Below, piece by piece: positions 53,295-61,285 of a stretch of DNA of 64,000 bases. The number at the start of each line of letters is the position of its first letter. Position 1 is the stretch's first letter. Location: assembly GCF_007785815.1 (NCBI RefSeq), contig NZ_VNIM01000001.1, positions 1-64,000 of the forward strand, read 5' to 3'. The DNA is from Alterirhizorhabdus solaris. Its GTDB lineage: Bacteria; Pseudomonadota; Alphaproteobacteria; Sphingomonadales; Sphingomonadaceae. The notes under the pieces are model-generated. The model searched no databases. It saw only the letters and a list, made by a program, of their open reading frames with translations, and was not told where the DNA came from. The position numbers and the translations under genes were made by a program.

Positions 53295-53465
53295 GAAATG
53301 GGCTGCTTTCCGGAAGGCTCGCTGCGCCGACCAAGGACTAATTTGAAGTGTGAGATACACCATCGTCAGCACGTTTGTCGCTACGCCGCAATTTTAGCTG
53401 AACGGCGGTGTGATTGACTGACGTAACGAAGGCGGAGCACACACCGCTCCGCCTCCTCTCCATCG

Positions 53466-54206
53466 TCAGAACTGCTGTGCGGTCGGCCGGATGACGATCG
53501 CGTTGATGTCGACGTCATCAGGCTGTTCGACAGCGAACGCGATAGCACGCGCCACCGACGCCGCAGGGATGGCCTGTTTATAGAAGTCGAGTACCGTCTC
53601 GGCAGCCGTGCCCGACGTCGTGAACTTCAAGTCGCTTTCGACGGCTCCGGGCTCGATAGACGTGACACGGACCTTTTCGCCCACCTCCTGGCGAAGGCCC
53701 TCGCTGATCGCGCTGACGGCGAACTTGGTGCCGGAGTAGACCGTGCCGCCTGGTGCGAAGACCTTGATGCCCGCAACCGAGCTCAGGTTGATGATGTGGC
53801 CGCTGCCCTGCTCGAGAAAGCCGGGAAGGGCCGCCGCGATGCCGTAAAGCGTACCCTTCAGATTGACGTCGATCATCTGGTCCCACTCGTCGGTGTTGAC
53901 CTCGGCCATCGGACGGATCGGCATCAGCCCGGCGTTGTTGATCAGCACGTCGAGGCGACCGAAGTCGGCGATGATCGCGGCGACGACGGACTGGACCGCC
54001 GACTTGTCGGTGACGTCGAGCGCGTAGCTACGTGCCGTGCCGCCGCTTGAGGCGATGTCCGCGACAACCTCGTCGAGCCTGTCCTTGCGACGGGCGGCGA
54101 TGGCCACCTTGGCGCCGCGTTCAGCGAGAAGCCGCGCGGTTTCCGCGCCGATACCGGTGCTGCCGCCGGTGATGAGAACAACCTTGCCTTCGATACCTTT
54201 GGTCAT
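53466..54206 (-). CDS. SDR-family oxidoreductase (classical short-chain dehydrogenase)
   Basis: 246 residues. Cofactor motif TGGSTGIGAETARLL (about 14-28), NNAGLMPIRPM, catalytic Ser in NLSSVAG and YxxxK in VYSGTKFAVSAISEGL, then EPGAVESDL. Classical NADP(H)-type SDR of the YdfG/serine-dehydrogenase-like group. It lies first-to-last in a - strand series with a small unknown gene, an ABM gene and a DJ-1-like gene (genes from 55577 down to 53466 with small gaps), probably one operon. Confidence 0.93.
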   Translation of the reverse strand: MTKGIEGKVVLITGGSTGIGAETARLLAERGAKVAIAARRKDRLDEVVADIASSGGTARSYALDVTDKSAVQSVVAAIIADFGRLDVLINNAGLMPIRPMAEVNTDEWDQMIDVNLKGTLYGIAAALPGFLEQGSGHIINLSSVAGIKVFAPGGTVYSGTKFAVSAISEGLRQEVGEKVRVTSIEPGAVESDLKFTTSGTAAETVLDFYKQAIPAASVARAIAFAVEQPDDVDINAIVIRPTAQQF

Positions 54207-54224
54207 GACTGTGTGTCCTTGATT

Positions 54225-54404
54225 TCAGATGTTGATTTTCCGCTGGATCGCGGCCCCGCGCCAGCGGTAGCCGCCGCGTGGATAAACGAGGCCAATAAGG
54301 CCCAGGCGAAGCGCAGGTGCCAACAGGCCGATCATCCGCAGCTCCTCTACATAGAACGGTTGTGCCAGCAGCGCCGACCCCACCCATTCTTTAAGCTTGC
54401 CCAT
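54225..54404 (-). CDS. Small unrecognised protein (59 residues)
   Basis: From ATG 54404, with GAAGGT seven bases upstream, reading MGKLKEWVGSALLAQPFYVEELRM and ending RGGYRWRGAAIQRKINI. The middle is hydrophobic (IGLLAPALRLGLIGLVYP) and might be one membrane segment. It starts 10 bp after the ABM stop and ends 18 bp before the SDR start, so it fits the operon spacing and is probably translated. I recognise no family; it may be a remnant of a longer protein. Confidence 0.5.
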   Translation of the reverse strand: MGKLKEWVGSALLAQPFYVEELRMIGLLAPALRLGLIGLVYPRGGYRWRGAAIQRKINI

Positions 54405-54414
54405 GGCAGCACCT

Positions 54415-54711
54415 TCAGGTCGCGGAGACGGGGTTGAGGACGAACGCGCCGCGCTCGGCCAGATCGCCGATCTGAGAGAGGTAGTTCTGGAAGTGGGGCG
54501 TCGCGCGGTGGGCGGCAACCGCATCCGAGTCCGCGTACAGCTCGTCGAGGACGAAGCGGTTCGGATCGCTCTGGTCCTGCCAGAGATCGTAGCGCAAATT
54601 GCCCGGCTCCGCACGGCTCGGCTTTAACATGGCGTCGAGCAGAGCGTGCAGGCGGTCGACGGTATCCGCACGGGCGGTGAGCACGGCGACGATCTTCACG
54701 TTGGCTGTCAT
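54415..54711 (-). CDS. ABM-family putative quinol monooxygenase (second copy)
   Basis: 98 residues from ATG 54711. ABM pattern: VKIVAVLTARADTVDRLHALLDAM, EPGNLRYDLWQDQSDPNRFVLDELYADSDAVAAH, and TPHFQNYLSQI. It is related in fold to the gene at 52430 but clearly different in sequence, so it is not a recent duplication. It is part of the - strand operon that begins with the DJ-1-like gene. YgiN-like enzymes oxidise quinols and are often placed with quinone stress genes, which suits the neighbours. Confidence 0.87.
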   Translation of the reverse strand: MTANVKIVAVLTARADTVDRLHALLDAMLKPSRAEPGNLRYDLWQDQSDPNRFVLDELYADSDAVAAHRATPHFQNYLSQIGDLAERGAFVLNPVSAT

Positions 54712-54782
54712 GGCACCGTTCCTTGTCATGGTTATATGCGAAGCGGGGCGCATCCTGAGCGCCCCGCCCGTCATCCTGGTAC

Positions 54783-55577
54783 TCACGCAGCGGCGCGATC
54801 GAGGGCTTCGATCAAAGCGTCGGCCATGGCCTGGTCCGACGCCGGATTCTGGCCCGTGATCAGCTCCCGGTCCACGACGACATTCGAAGCGAAGTTCTTG
54901 TCAGTGACCGAGACGTCGCCACCGGCCGAGCGCAGCGCCTTTTCCATGTCGAAGAAGAGCTCGCCCTTCAGCACTTGCTCCTCGGCGATCTTCTCCTCGC
55001 TCGCCGAGAAGACGGTCATGCGGTAGCCCGAGTAGATCCAGTCTCGCGCCAGGTCGGCCGCCCCGGCGTCATCGCCTTCCTCCAGCGCCTTGCGGAAGGC
55101 CGGAGCATCGTCGAGCGTAGCGACAACGGCTACCGGTCCGTGGCAGAGGAGCGCGGTCGGCTTGGCCGCCGTGTGGAAGTGACGGAGGATCGTGCCCGCG
55201 TCGTGGTCCTGCATCAGGTCGACGACGGGAGCGTGGCCGCCCGGCACGAACACTCCGACAAAGCCGTCCAGGCCGCCCTCGACGACAGAGCGCAAGCTGC
55301 GGACGTCGTTCATCGCCGGGTGGCTGGCAAAAAAGTCCTTGGCGCGCTGGAATGCCGTCTGATCGCCGCCAAAATGATCAACCGAAAAGGAGACGGCGTC
55401 GATGTGCGGCTTGGCCCCATTGGGCGTGGCGAGAACAATGTCATAGCCGGCGTCGAGCAGAGCCAGCGCGGGGACCGCCGTCTCGTTGAGATACTGACCG
55501 ACCGTCGCGGTACCGCCGCCACGCAGACCGATCTGCGTCGCGTTCGATCCAAGAACGAGAACCTGTCCCTTGCTCAT
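54783..55577 (-). CDS. DJ-1/PfpI-family protein (Hsp31/glyoxalase III-like)
   Basis: 264 residues from ATG 55577, chosen because GGAGG lies five bases upstream; in-frame ATGs at 55589 and 55637 are possible. The type-1 glutamine-amidotransferase fold is seen in YDIVLATPNGAKPHIDAVSF, FVPGGHAPVVDLMQD and the nucleophile elbow ALLCHGPVAV with the reactive cysteine. Length and order fit the Hsp31/HchA branch, which act as chaperones or glutathione-independent glyoxalases against methylglyoxal. It is the first gene of the - strand operon and is divergent from a LysR gene that probably controls it. Confidence 0.88.
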   Translation of the reverse strand: MSKGQVLVLGSNATQIGLRGGGTATVGQYLNETAVPALALLDAGYDIVLATPNGAKPHIDAVSFSVDHFGGDQTAFQRAKDFFASHPAMNDVRSLRSVVEGGLDGFVGVFVPGGHAPVVDLMQDHDAGTILRHFHTAAKPTALLCHGPVAVVATLDDAPAFRKALEEGDDAGAADLARDWIYSGYRMTVFSASEEKIAEEQVLKGELFFDMEKALRSAGGDVSVTDKNFASNVVVDRELITGQNPASDQAMADALIEALDRAAA

Positions 55578-55649
55578 CTGAACCTCCATGTTCGCGGCGT
55601 CCGTCGCCGATGGATGGGAAATGGGCCTCGTTGACATATTCCAGAAGTT

Positions 55650-55669
55650 TATCTTTTTGATTTCAGATA
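55650..55669. promoter_or_regulatory. LysR-type binding site between the DJ-1-like and lysR genes
   Basis: TATCT-N10-AGATA, an inverted repeat of the T-N11-A class recognised by LysR-type regulators, in the 113-bp spacer between the two divergent genes, 21 bp before the lysR ATG. A TTGACA at 55631-55636 could be a -35 box for the + strand. Confidence 0.5.
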
Positions 55670-55690
55670 TAACGCTAACAGGATGACTGC

Positions 55691-56626
55691 ATGCGCTACG
55701 ATCTGAACCTGCTGCCGATCTTCGTCGCGTTGATGGAGGAGCGCAGCGTCACGCGGGCCGCCGAGCGCATGGGCATGACACAGCCCGCCCTGTCTAACGC
55801 CCTATCGCGTCTACGACTGATGCTTCAGGACCAACTGTTCGTCCGCGAGCGCTACGGCATCCAGCCGACCCCGATCGCGCTTGAACTCTCACCGCTGATC
55901 GCCGAGGCACTCGCGCAGCTCGACAACGCGGTCCTCGGTCAGCAGGCCTTCGACCCCGTACAGGCCGAACGGCTCTTCACGATCGCGCCGAACGGCTATG
56001 TCGAGTTCGTCCTCGTCCCCGCTGTCGTGGCGCGCCTGGAGAAGGTCGCCCCCGGCATAAAGCTTCGTCTGACGCCCTACGGCAACGATCTTGTGGAAAC
56101 AGGCGTCGTATCGGGCACGACGGCGCTCGTACTGGGCCGCATCGTCGATCCGCCCGACAACCTCGTCGTCCAGCACCTGATGGACGAAGGGCTCGCCTGC
56201 GCCGTCCGCGCCGACCATCCGGGCGTCGGCGATGCCATGACGCGCGAGCAGTTCGAGGCGATGAAGCACGTCAACATCGTGCCGCCCGGACGGATGCGCG
56301 CCGGGCTGTTCCAGGCGCTGGCGCAGCAGCAGCTGAAGCGTGACGTCGCAATCTCCGTGACAAACTTCTTCGCGGTAGCCGAGATGGTGGCGGTGACCGA
56401 CTATTGCGCCACCTTGCCCTCGCTCATCTGCAGGCGGCTGATGCACGACCCCCGGCTGAAGATCCTGCCGGCTCCGGTCGACCTTGGCAGCTTTCCCGTG
56501 GAAATGGCTTGGCACGTCCGCTATCGGCATGATCCCGCACACCGCTGGCTACGGGCGCTGATCGGCGCGGTCATCACCGACCTCACGGGGAAGACGGCAG
56601 CGGCAGCCACGCCGTCGCCAGCCTGA
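55691..56626 (+). CDS. LysR-family transcriptional regulator
   Basis: 311 residues. N-terminal winged helix-turn-helix in residues 1-60: RYDLNLLPIFVALMEERSVT and RAAERMGMTQPALSNALSRLR. The substrate-binding domain follows (ERLFTIAPNGYVEFVLVPAV, WHVRYRHDPAHRWLRALI near the end), resembling the NodD/PcpR-like group. It is divergent from the DJ-1-like operon and precedes the quinone reductase at 56711 by 84 bp in the same direction, so it may control both in response to a quinone or aromatic compound. Confidence 0.93.
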   Translation: MRYDLNLLPIFVALMEERSVTRAAERMGMTQPALSNALSRLRLMLQDQLFVRERYGIQPTPIALELSPLIAEALAQLDNAVLGQQAFDPVQAERLFTIAPNGYVEFVLVPAVVARLEKVAPGIKLRLTPYGNDLVETGVVSGTTALVLGRIVDPPDNLVVQHLMDEGLACAVRADHPGVGDAMTREQFEAMKHVNIVPPGRMRAGLFQALAQQQLKRDVAISVTNFFAVAEMVAVTDYCATLPSLICRRLMHDPRLKILPAPVDLGSFPVEMAWHVRYRHDPAHRWLRALIGAVITDLTGKTAAAATPSPA

Positions 56627-56710
56627 CGACGATGCCGAACCGCGACGTCGCTTGTGCGTATCCCGTACACGACAAAGTTCGCTATACAGCCCCTGACAAT
56701 AGGATTTATC

Positions 56711-57727
56711 ATGCGCGCAATCGGCTACCAGCAGCCCGGAACGATCGATCGCACGGAAGCTCTCGTCGATATCGAACTTCCCGATCCCAACGCTACCGGC
56801 CGTGATCTCCTCGTCGAGGTCAAGGCTGTCTCGGTAAACCCGGTTGACACGAAGGTGCGCGCTGGCTCGGGTTCGATCCACGGTGATTGGCGTGTCCTGG
56901 GTTGGGATGCCGCCGGTGTCGTTCGCGCTGTTGGCCCTGAAGTGCGCGGCTTCGAACCGGGCGACGAGGTGTTCTACGCGGGCAGCATCGGCCGTGATGG
57001 GACCAACGCCGAGTTGCACTTGGTCGACGAGCGCATTGTCGGGAAGAAGCCGGCCAGCCTCGATTGGGCAGAGGCAGCGGCGTTGCCGCTGACGGCGATC
57101 ACCGCGTGGGAGGCCCTCTTCGAGCGTTTGTCCGTGCGTACTCCTGTAGCCGGTGCAGCACATGCGCTGTTGATTGTCGGGGGTGCCGGCGGGGTAGGCT
57201 CGATGGCAATCCAGCTTGCTCGCCAAGTACCCGAGCTGATCGTCATTGCGACGGCCTCGCGCCCTGAAACGCAGGCCTGGGTGGGTGAGCTCGGTGCGCA
57301 CCATGTCATCGATCATCGCCAGCCGCTGGCTCGGCAAGTGGCGAATTTGGGCATCGGCGCGCCGGCTTTCGTCTTCTCGACCACGCACACCGACGAGCAT
57401 ATTGAGCAGATCGCCGAGCTGATCGCCCCGCAGGGACGCTTCGCACTCATCGACGACCCCAAGACACTCGATGTCGTACCGTTCAAACGGAAATCAGTGT
57501 CGACCCACTGGGAGTTCATGTTCACCCGGTCAATGTTCGAGACCGCTGATATGGAAACGCAGGGTCAGATCCTGTCGGCCATCGCCAGCCTCGTGGACGC
57601 CGGCGAGGTGCGCACCACCCTCACCGAACGGTTCTCCCCAATCAACGCCGCGAACCTCAAGCGCGCGCACCAGGCGCTTGAGAGCACTACCGCACGCGGC
57701 AAGATCGTCATCGAGGGTTGGCAGTGA
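56711..57727 (+). CDS. Zinc-binding-dehydrogenase-family quinone oxidoreductase
   Basis: 338 residues from ATG 56711 (AGGA upstream). MDR fold: DLLVEVKAVSVNPVDTKVRAG, VLGWDAAGVVRAVGPEVRGFEPGDEVFYAG, and Rossmann motif ALLIVGGAGGVGSMAIQLARQ. Despite the family name no zinc-ligand cysteines are present. The group (ZADH-like, QOR2-related) reduces quinones or activated alkenes with NADPH. It follows the LysR gene on the same strand and is the likely target of that regulator together with the divergent operon. Confidence 0.92.
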   Translation: MRAIGYQQPGTIDRTEALVDIELPDPNATGRDLLVEVKAVSVNPVDTKVRAGSGSIHGDWRVLGWDAAGVVRAVGPEVRGFEPGDEVFYAGSIGRDGTNAELHLVDERIVGKKPASLDWAEAAALPLTAITAWEALFERLSVRTPVAGAAHALLIVGGAGGVGSMAIQLARQVPELIVIATASRPETQAWVGELGAHHVIDHRQPLARQVANLGIGAPAFVFSTTHTDEHIEQIAELIAPQGRFALIDDPKTLDVVPFKRKSVSTHWEFMFTRSMFETADMETQGQILSAIASLVDAGEVRTTLTERFSPINAANLKRAHQALESTTARGKIVIEGWQ

Positions 57728-57945
57728 TGCGGTTCACGCTCACCCGCAACGTCCGCCGCGCCCGCGGCCCCCGCTGCACCAACTGAAAGGGACCAAGCCT
57801 CGGCGTTATCGATGCCAGCCATGTGCGGTTGTGGGCGTCGCTTTCGCTGGGTCACTGATATCTACAATCATAAAAGACCGTGATGTTTCGAGATAGCAGA
57901 CGCGATCCTCGGGTGAAAACTCGGGACGTCTTCTAGCTCGGCATC

Positions 57946-58854
57946 TCACCAATCGGTGCCAAGAGCGGGGAGTGCTTCGGCTAAGAAGTCAATCCACGCC
58001 CGCGTCTTGGCGGCGGGGCGCCGCGTCGGGTGTGTGATGGCATATGCCGCTCCCAGCATCATAGGCGGCTCATCCAGCTTAAGCTCGCTCAACTGGCCAG
58101 CGCGAAGCGCCTCTGCCGCAATAAAGCGAGGCCCATAGACCAGCCCTTGGCCTGCGATGGCGGCGCGAACCAAGGCCTCGCCATTGTCGGAGCACATCGA
58201 TCCGGAGATCGGCACCTTGATCGTCCCGTCTTTGCCGAACGCCCACGACGTGGTCCCTGCCAACGACGCGTTGGTGTGGCCGAGACAATCGTGAACGCCA
58301 AGATCGGCCAGGCGGGTGGGCGTTCCGCGCCGCGCCAAGTAGGCGGGGGCGGCACACAGCACGATGCGCATCGCCACGAGCTTGCGGGCAACAAGCGCAC
58401 TGTCGGCCAGCCGCCCGATCCTCACGGCGACGTCCCATCGCTCTTCCAGCAGGTCGACGTAGCGATCGTTGAAGCCCAGTTCGATCGTCACCTCGGGATG
58501 ACGTGCGGAGAAAGCAGGGATGAGAGAGGCAAGGTGCAGAACGCCGAAGGTGGCGGGCGCACTGACGCGCAGCAGCCCCTGCGCGGTGATCGACCGCGAC
58601 GATGCCTCCGCCTCGGCTTCACCGATCTCCATCAGGATGCGTTCGGCCTTTTCGAAATAGTCGGTGCCTGCCTCGGTCAGCGACAGCCGACGCGTCGACC
58701 GCTGCACCAGCGTGGTGCCAAGCCGCGCTTCAAGAGCATCCAGATGCTTTGCCGCCATCGCTGGCGACATGTGCAGATCACGGGCGGCGGCAGAGATGCC
58801 ACCGAGCCTGATCGCCCGGACGAACACGTCCATACCCGTCAACCGATCCGTCAT
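57946..58854 (-). CDS. LysR-family transcriptional regulator (second)
   Basis: 302 residues. HTH in residues 6-60: MDVFVRAIRLGGISAAARDL, HMSPAMAAKHLDALEARLG. Substrate domain with LRVSAPATFGVLHLASLIPAF and DVAVRIGRLADSALVARKL, typical of the CrgA/AaeR-like group. It is divergent from the ring-cleavage dioxygenase at 58991, across 136 bp, and probably regulates that gene and the NmrA-like gene behind it. Confidence 0.93.
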   Translation of the reverse strand: MTDRLTGMDVFVRAIRLGGISAAARDLHMSPAMAAKHLDALEARLGTTLVQRSTRRLSLTEAGTDYFEKAERILMEIGEAEAEASSRSITAQGLLRVSAPATFGVLHLASLIPAFSARHPEVTIELGFNDRYVDLLEERWDVAVRIGRLADSALVARKLVAMRIVLCAAPAYLARRGTPTRLADLGVHDCLGHTNASLAGTTSWAFGKDGTIKVPISGSMCSDNGEALVRAAIAGQGLVYGPRFIAAEALRAGQLSELKLDEPPMMLGAAYAITHPTRRPAAKTRAWIDFLAEALPALGTDW

Positions 58855-58990
58855 GATTTCCTACCCGTGGTTGAAGCTGATCCTTCTACTCGGCAGATTA
58901 TCATCGCGCGATAGCGGGCACATATTCCGGTCAGCAGATCGAACGATGATCCAGGCCGCCTCCTCGGCGCTTGCACCGGAGTGTATGACC

Positions 58991-59785
58991 ATGAGCGTCC
59001 AGCCCACCTACTTCATCCCGCATGGCGGCGGCCCCTGCTTCTTCATGGACGACCCGCGCGGCGTGTGGACCGGTATGGAAGCGTTCCTGCGCAGCCTGCC
59101 AAACACGCTCGCCGAGAAGCCCAAGGCCATCCTCGTCGTCTCGGGACATTGGGAGACGGACGGCTTTGCCTTCACCGGCGCCGAACGGCCCGAGCTGATC
59201 TACGACTATTACAACTTCCCGCCCCATACCTATCAGCTGCGCTACGACGTACCAGGCTCGCCCGCGCTCGCCGCCCGTGCCGCGGCCCTGCTCAAGGATG
59301 CGGGCATCCCCTCGTCTGTCGACGCGACACGGGGCCTGGATCACGGCGTGTTCGTGCCCCTCAAGGTGGCCTTTCCGGATGCCGACATTCCGCTGATCGA
59401 GATGTCCGTCGAGCGGGGGCTGAACCCGGCCCTCCATGTCGCTGCCGGGCGCGCCCTCGCGCCGCTGCGTGAGGAAGGTGTGCTGATCCTGGGTTCGGGC
59501 ATGAGCTTCCACAACATGCGCGCCTATGGCGACCCGCGCTCGACGCCCGGCTCGCAGGCGTTCGACCAATGGCTGGCCGAGAGCATGGAACTGGATGGTG
59601 CGCAGCGAGCCGAGCGTCTGGCGCATTGGGCCGATGCGCCATCGGCGCGGTTCGCCCATCCACCCGCCAAGGAGGAGCATCTGCTGCCCCTGATGGTCGC
59701 GGCCGGCGCGGCCGAAGGCGAAGGCGCCCGGGTCTATGCCGAGGAAGTGCTGTCGACCGCCATCTCGGGTTTCCGTTTCAACTGA
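58991..59785 (+). CDS. LigB/DODA-type extradiol dioxygenase
   Basis: 264 residues from ATG 58991, nine bases after GGAG (the ATG at 58985 is only three bases from it). Class III extradiol (LigB) fold: YFIPHGGGPCFFMDDP with metal ligand H11, AILVVSGHWETDGF with a second histidine near 53, and GLDHGVFVPLKVAFP. The layout matches bacterial 4,5-DOPA dioxygenase/YgiD proteins, which use Zn or Fe to open catechol rings. It is divergent from a LysR gene and is followed 29 bp later by an NmrA-like reductase; the pair may handle catechols and quinones. Confidence 0.92.
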   Translation: MSVQPTYFIPHGGGPCFFMDDPRGVWTGMEAFLRSLPNTLAEKPKAILVVSGHWETDGFAFTGAERPELIYDYYNFPPHTYQLRYDVPGSPALAARAAALLKDAGIPSSVDATRGLDHGVFVPLKVAFPDADIPLIEMSVERGLNPALHVAAGRALAPLREEGVLILGSGMSFHNMRAYGDPRSTPGSQAFDQWLAESMELDGAQRAERLAHWADAPSARFAHPPAKEEHLLPLMVAAGAAEGEGARVYAEEVLSTAISGFRFN

Positions 59786-59814
59786 TCTCACCGCGTCACT
59801 GAAGGAGAATTGTC

Positions 59815-60669
59815 ATGACCATCGGCGTCACCGGCGCGACCGGCCAGCTTGGCCGCCTCGTCATCGAAAGCTTGAAGCGCAAGTCGACCGACGAGCCGAT
59901 CGTGGCGCTGGTGCGCTCGCCCGAAAAGGCCAGCGACCTGGGTGTCGAGGCACTCGCGTTCGATTACGCGCAGCCTGAGACGCTCGCTCCGGCACTGGCC
60001 GGGATCGACACGTTGCTCTTGATCTCGTCGAGCGAGGTCGGGCAGCGCGAGGCACAGCACCGCAACGTCATCGAGGCCGCCAAGACGGCGGGCATCAAGC
60101 GTATCGTCTACACCAGCCTGCTGCACGCCGACCGATCGCCGATCAGCCTGGGCGAGGAGCACCGTGCGACCGAAGCGCTGCTGGCCTCCTCCGGTATCTC
60201 GACGACCCTCCTGCGCAATGGCTGGTACACCGAGAACTACACCGGCTCGATTCCCGCAGCCCTGGAGAATGGCGCGCTCGTCGGCAGCGCTGGCGAGGGA
60301 CGCCTGTCGCTCGCGACCCGCGCCGATTATGCCCAAGCCGCAGCCATCGTGCTGACCAGCGACGGCCATGAGGGCAAGACCTATGAGCTGGCCGGTGACG
60401 ACGCGGTGACGCTCGCCGACCTTGCCGCCGAGATCTCGCGCCAGACGGGTCGCGACATCCCGTACCGTGATCTGCCGCAGGCAGATTACGCCGCGATCCT
60501 GAAGCAGGTCGGCCTGCCCGACGGCTTCGCCGAAGGGCTTGCCGCGTGGGACGTCGATGCCTCGAAGGGCGCGTTGTTCGATGACGGCCATCAGCTCTCG
60601 AAGCTGATCGGGCGTTCGACGACACCGCTGGCCGACGCCGTGCGGGCGCAACTCGCCGCGCAGGGCTGA
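59815..60669 (+). CDS. NmrA-like SDR / NAD(P)H:quinone oxidoreductase (QorB-like)
   Basis: 284 residues with AAGGAGAA upstream of ATG 59815. Atypical extended SDR: GVTGATGQLGRLVIESL at 4-20, then LLLISSSEVGQREAQHRNVIEAAKTAG and the YTSLLHAD strand, LRNGWYTENYTGSIPAALENG. The layout matches QorB (YtfG) of E. coli, which reduces quinones with NADPH. It is co-directional with and 29 bp behind the dioxygenase, and precedes a truncated SDR, so it belongs to the same LysR-controlled group. Confidence 0.92.
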   Translation: MTIGVTGATGQLGRLVIESLKRKSTDEPIVALVRSPEKASDLGVEALAFDYAQPETLAPALAGIDTLLLISSSEVGQREAQHRNVIEAAKTAGIKRIVYTSLLHADRSPISLGEEHRATEALLASSGISTTLLRNGWYTENYTGSIPAALENGALVGSAGEGRLSLATRADYAQAAAIVLTSDGHEGKTYELAGDDAVTLADLAAEISRQTGRDIPYRDLPQADYAAILKQVGLPDGFAEGLAAWDVDASKGALFDDGHQLSKLIGRSTTPLADAVRAQLAAQG

Positions 60670-60716
60670 CGTTACGCAATCCCCAGACCGTTAAAGACCA
60701 TCCCTGGAGATAGCGC

Positions 60717-60788
60717 ATGAATATCGACCCTTCCGGCAAGACGGCGCTCGTGACAGGTTCGACGGCCGGAATTGGCTTTGCGATTTGA
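60717..60788 (+). pseudogene. SDR gene cut after 23 codons by an IS3-family element
   Basis: Starting at ATG 60717 (TGGAGA upstream) the frame encodes NIDPSGKTALVTGSTAGIGFAI, the cofactor-binding start of a short-chain dehydrogenase, then meets a TGA at 60786-60788. That TGA is the first triplet of the inserted element (TGACGGTCCCCC), so the IS end supplies the stop. The remaining 220 or so codons are not in the window. Confidence 0.85.
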
Positions 60789-61247
60789 CGGTCCCCCGGT
60801 TTCTCATCCAGGTCGAAGGTGAGTTTCCGGCGTTCATTCGGCCGCGATCTTGGCCGCGGCAGCAGCATATTCGACCGGCGTCAGCCAGCCAAGCGATGTG
60901 TGAGGACTGCTCTCGTTATAGTCGCGCCGCCAAGCCTCGATCTTGGCCCGGGCGTCCTCCAGCGACAGGGAACCAGTGCGTGTTCAGGCACTCGTCCCGA
61001 AGGCGCCCGTTGAACGACTCCACGAAGGCATTGTCCGTAGGCTTGCCCGGCCGGCTGAAGTCCAGCGTGACGCCGTTCTCGTAGGCCCAGCGGTCGAGCG
61101 CCTTCGAGATGAACTCGGGCCCGTTATCGACACGAACTCGCCTACGCCGAGGCCGCCGTACACCTTCTTCCAGCGGTAGAACGTCTGCTCCGAGATCCCC
61201 ATCCGGCGGATCACCTCCGCCACCGACGTACCCGTCTCCGCCTGCTT
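60786..61247 (-). mobile_element. Degenerate IS3-family element with internal deletion
   Basis: Left end TGACGGTCCCCCGG at 60786 resembles IS3-family terminal repeats. On the - strand, 61247 to about 61141 encodes the OrfA helix-turn-helix (KQAETGTSVAEVIRRMGISE and QTFYRWKKVYGG). It is joined directly, at a shared GCGAG, to the OrfB DDE domain ([40 protein letters not shown]); the middle of the element is missing. A further extra C at about 60968-60970 shifts the frame before the OrfB end ([19 protein letters not shown] ... [12 protein letters not shown], stop at 60834). The element is inactive. Its OrfA end is cut by the Tn3 terminal repeat at 61248. Confidence 0.85.
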
Positions 61248-61285
61248 GGGTTCGGTTCCGGCTGAGGGCGAAATGACACCCTAAG
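61248..61285. repeat. 38-bp terminal inverted repeat of a Tn3-family transposon
   Basis: The 38 bases start GGGTTCGG and end ACACCCTAAG, matching the Tn3-family pattern (38 bp, GGG... outside, TAAG inside). They lie right at the 3' end of tnpA, whose TAG stop (61281-61283) is inside the repeat. The other repeat is off the right edge, so pairing could not be checked. Confidence 0.75.
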
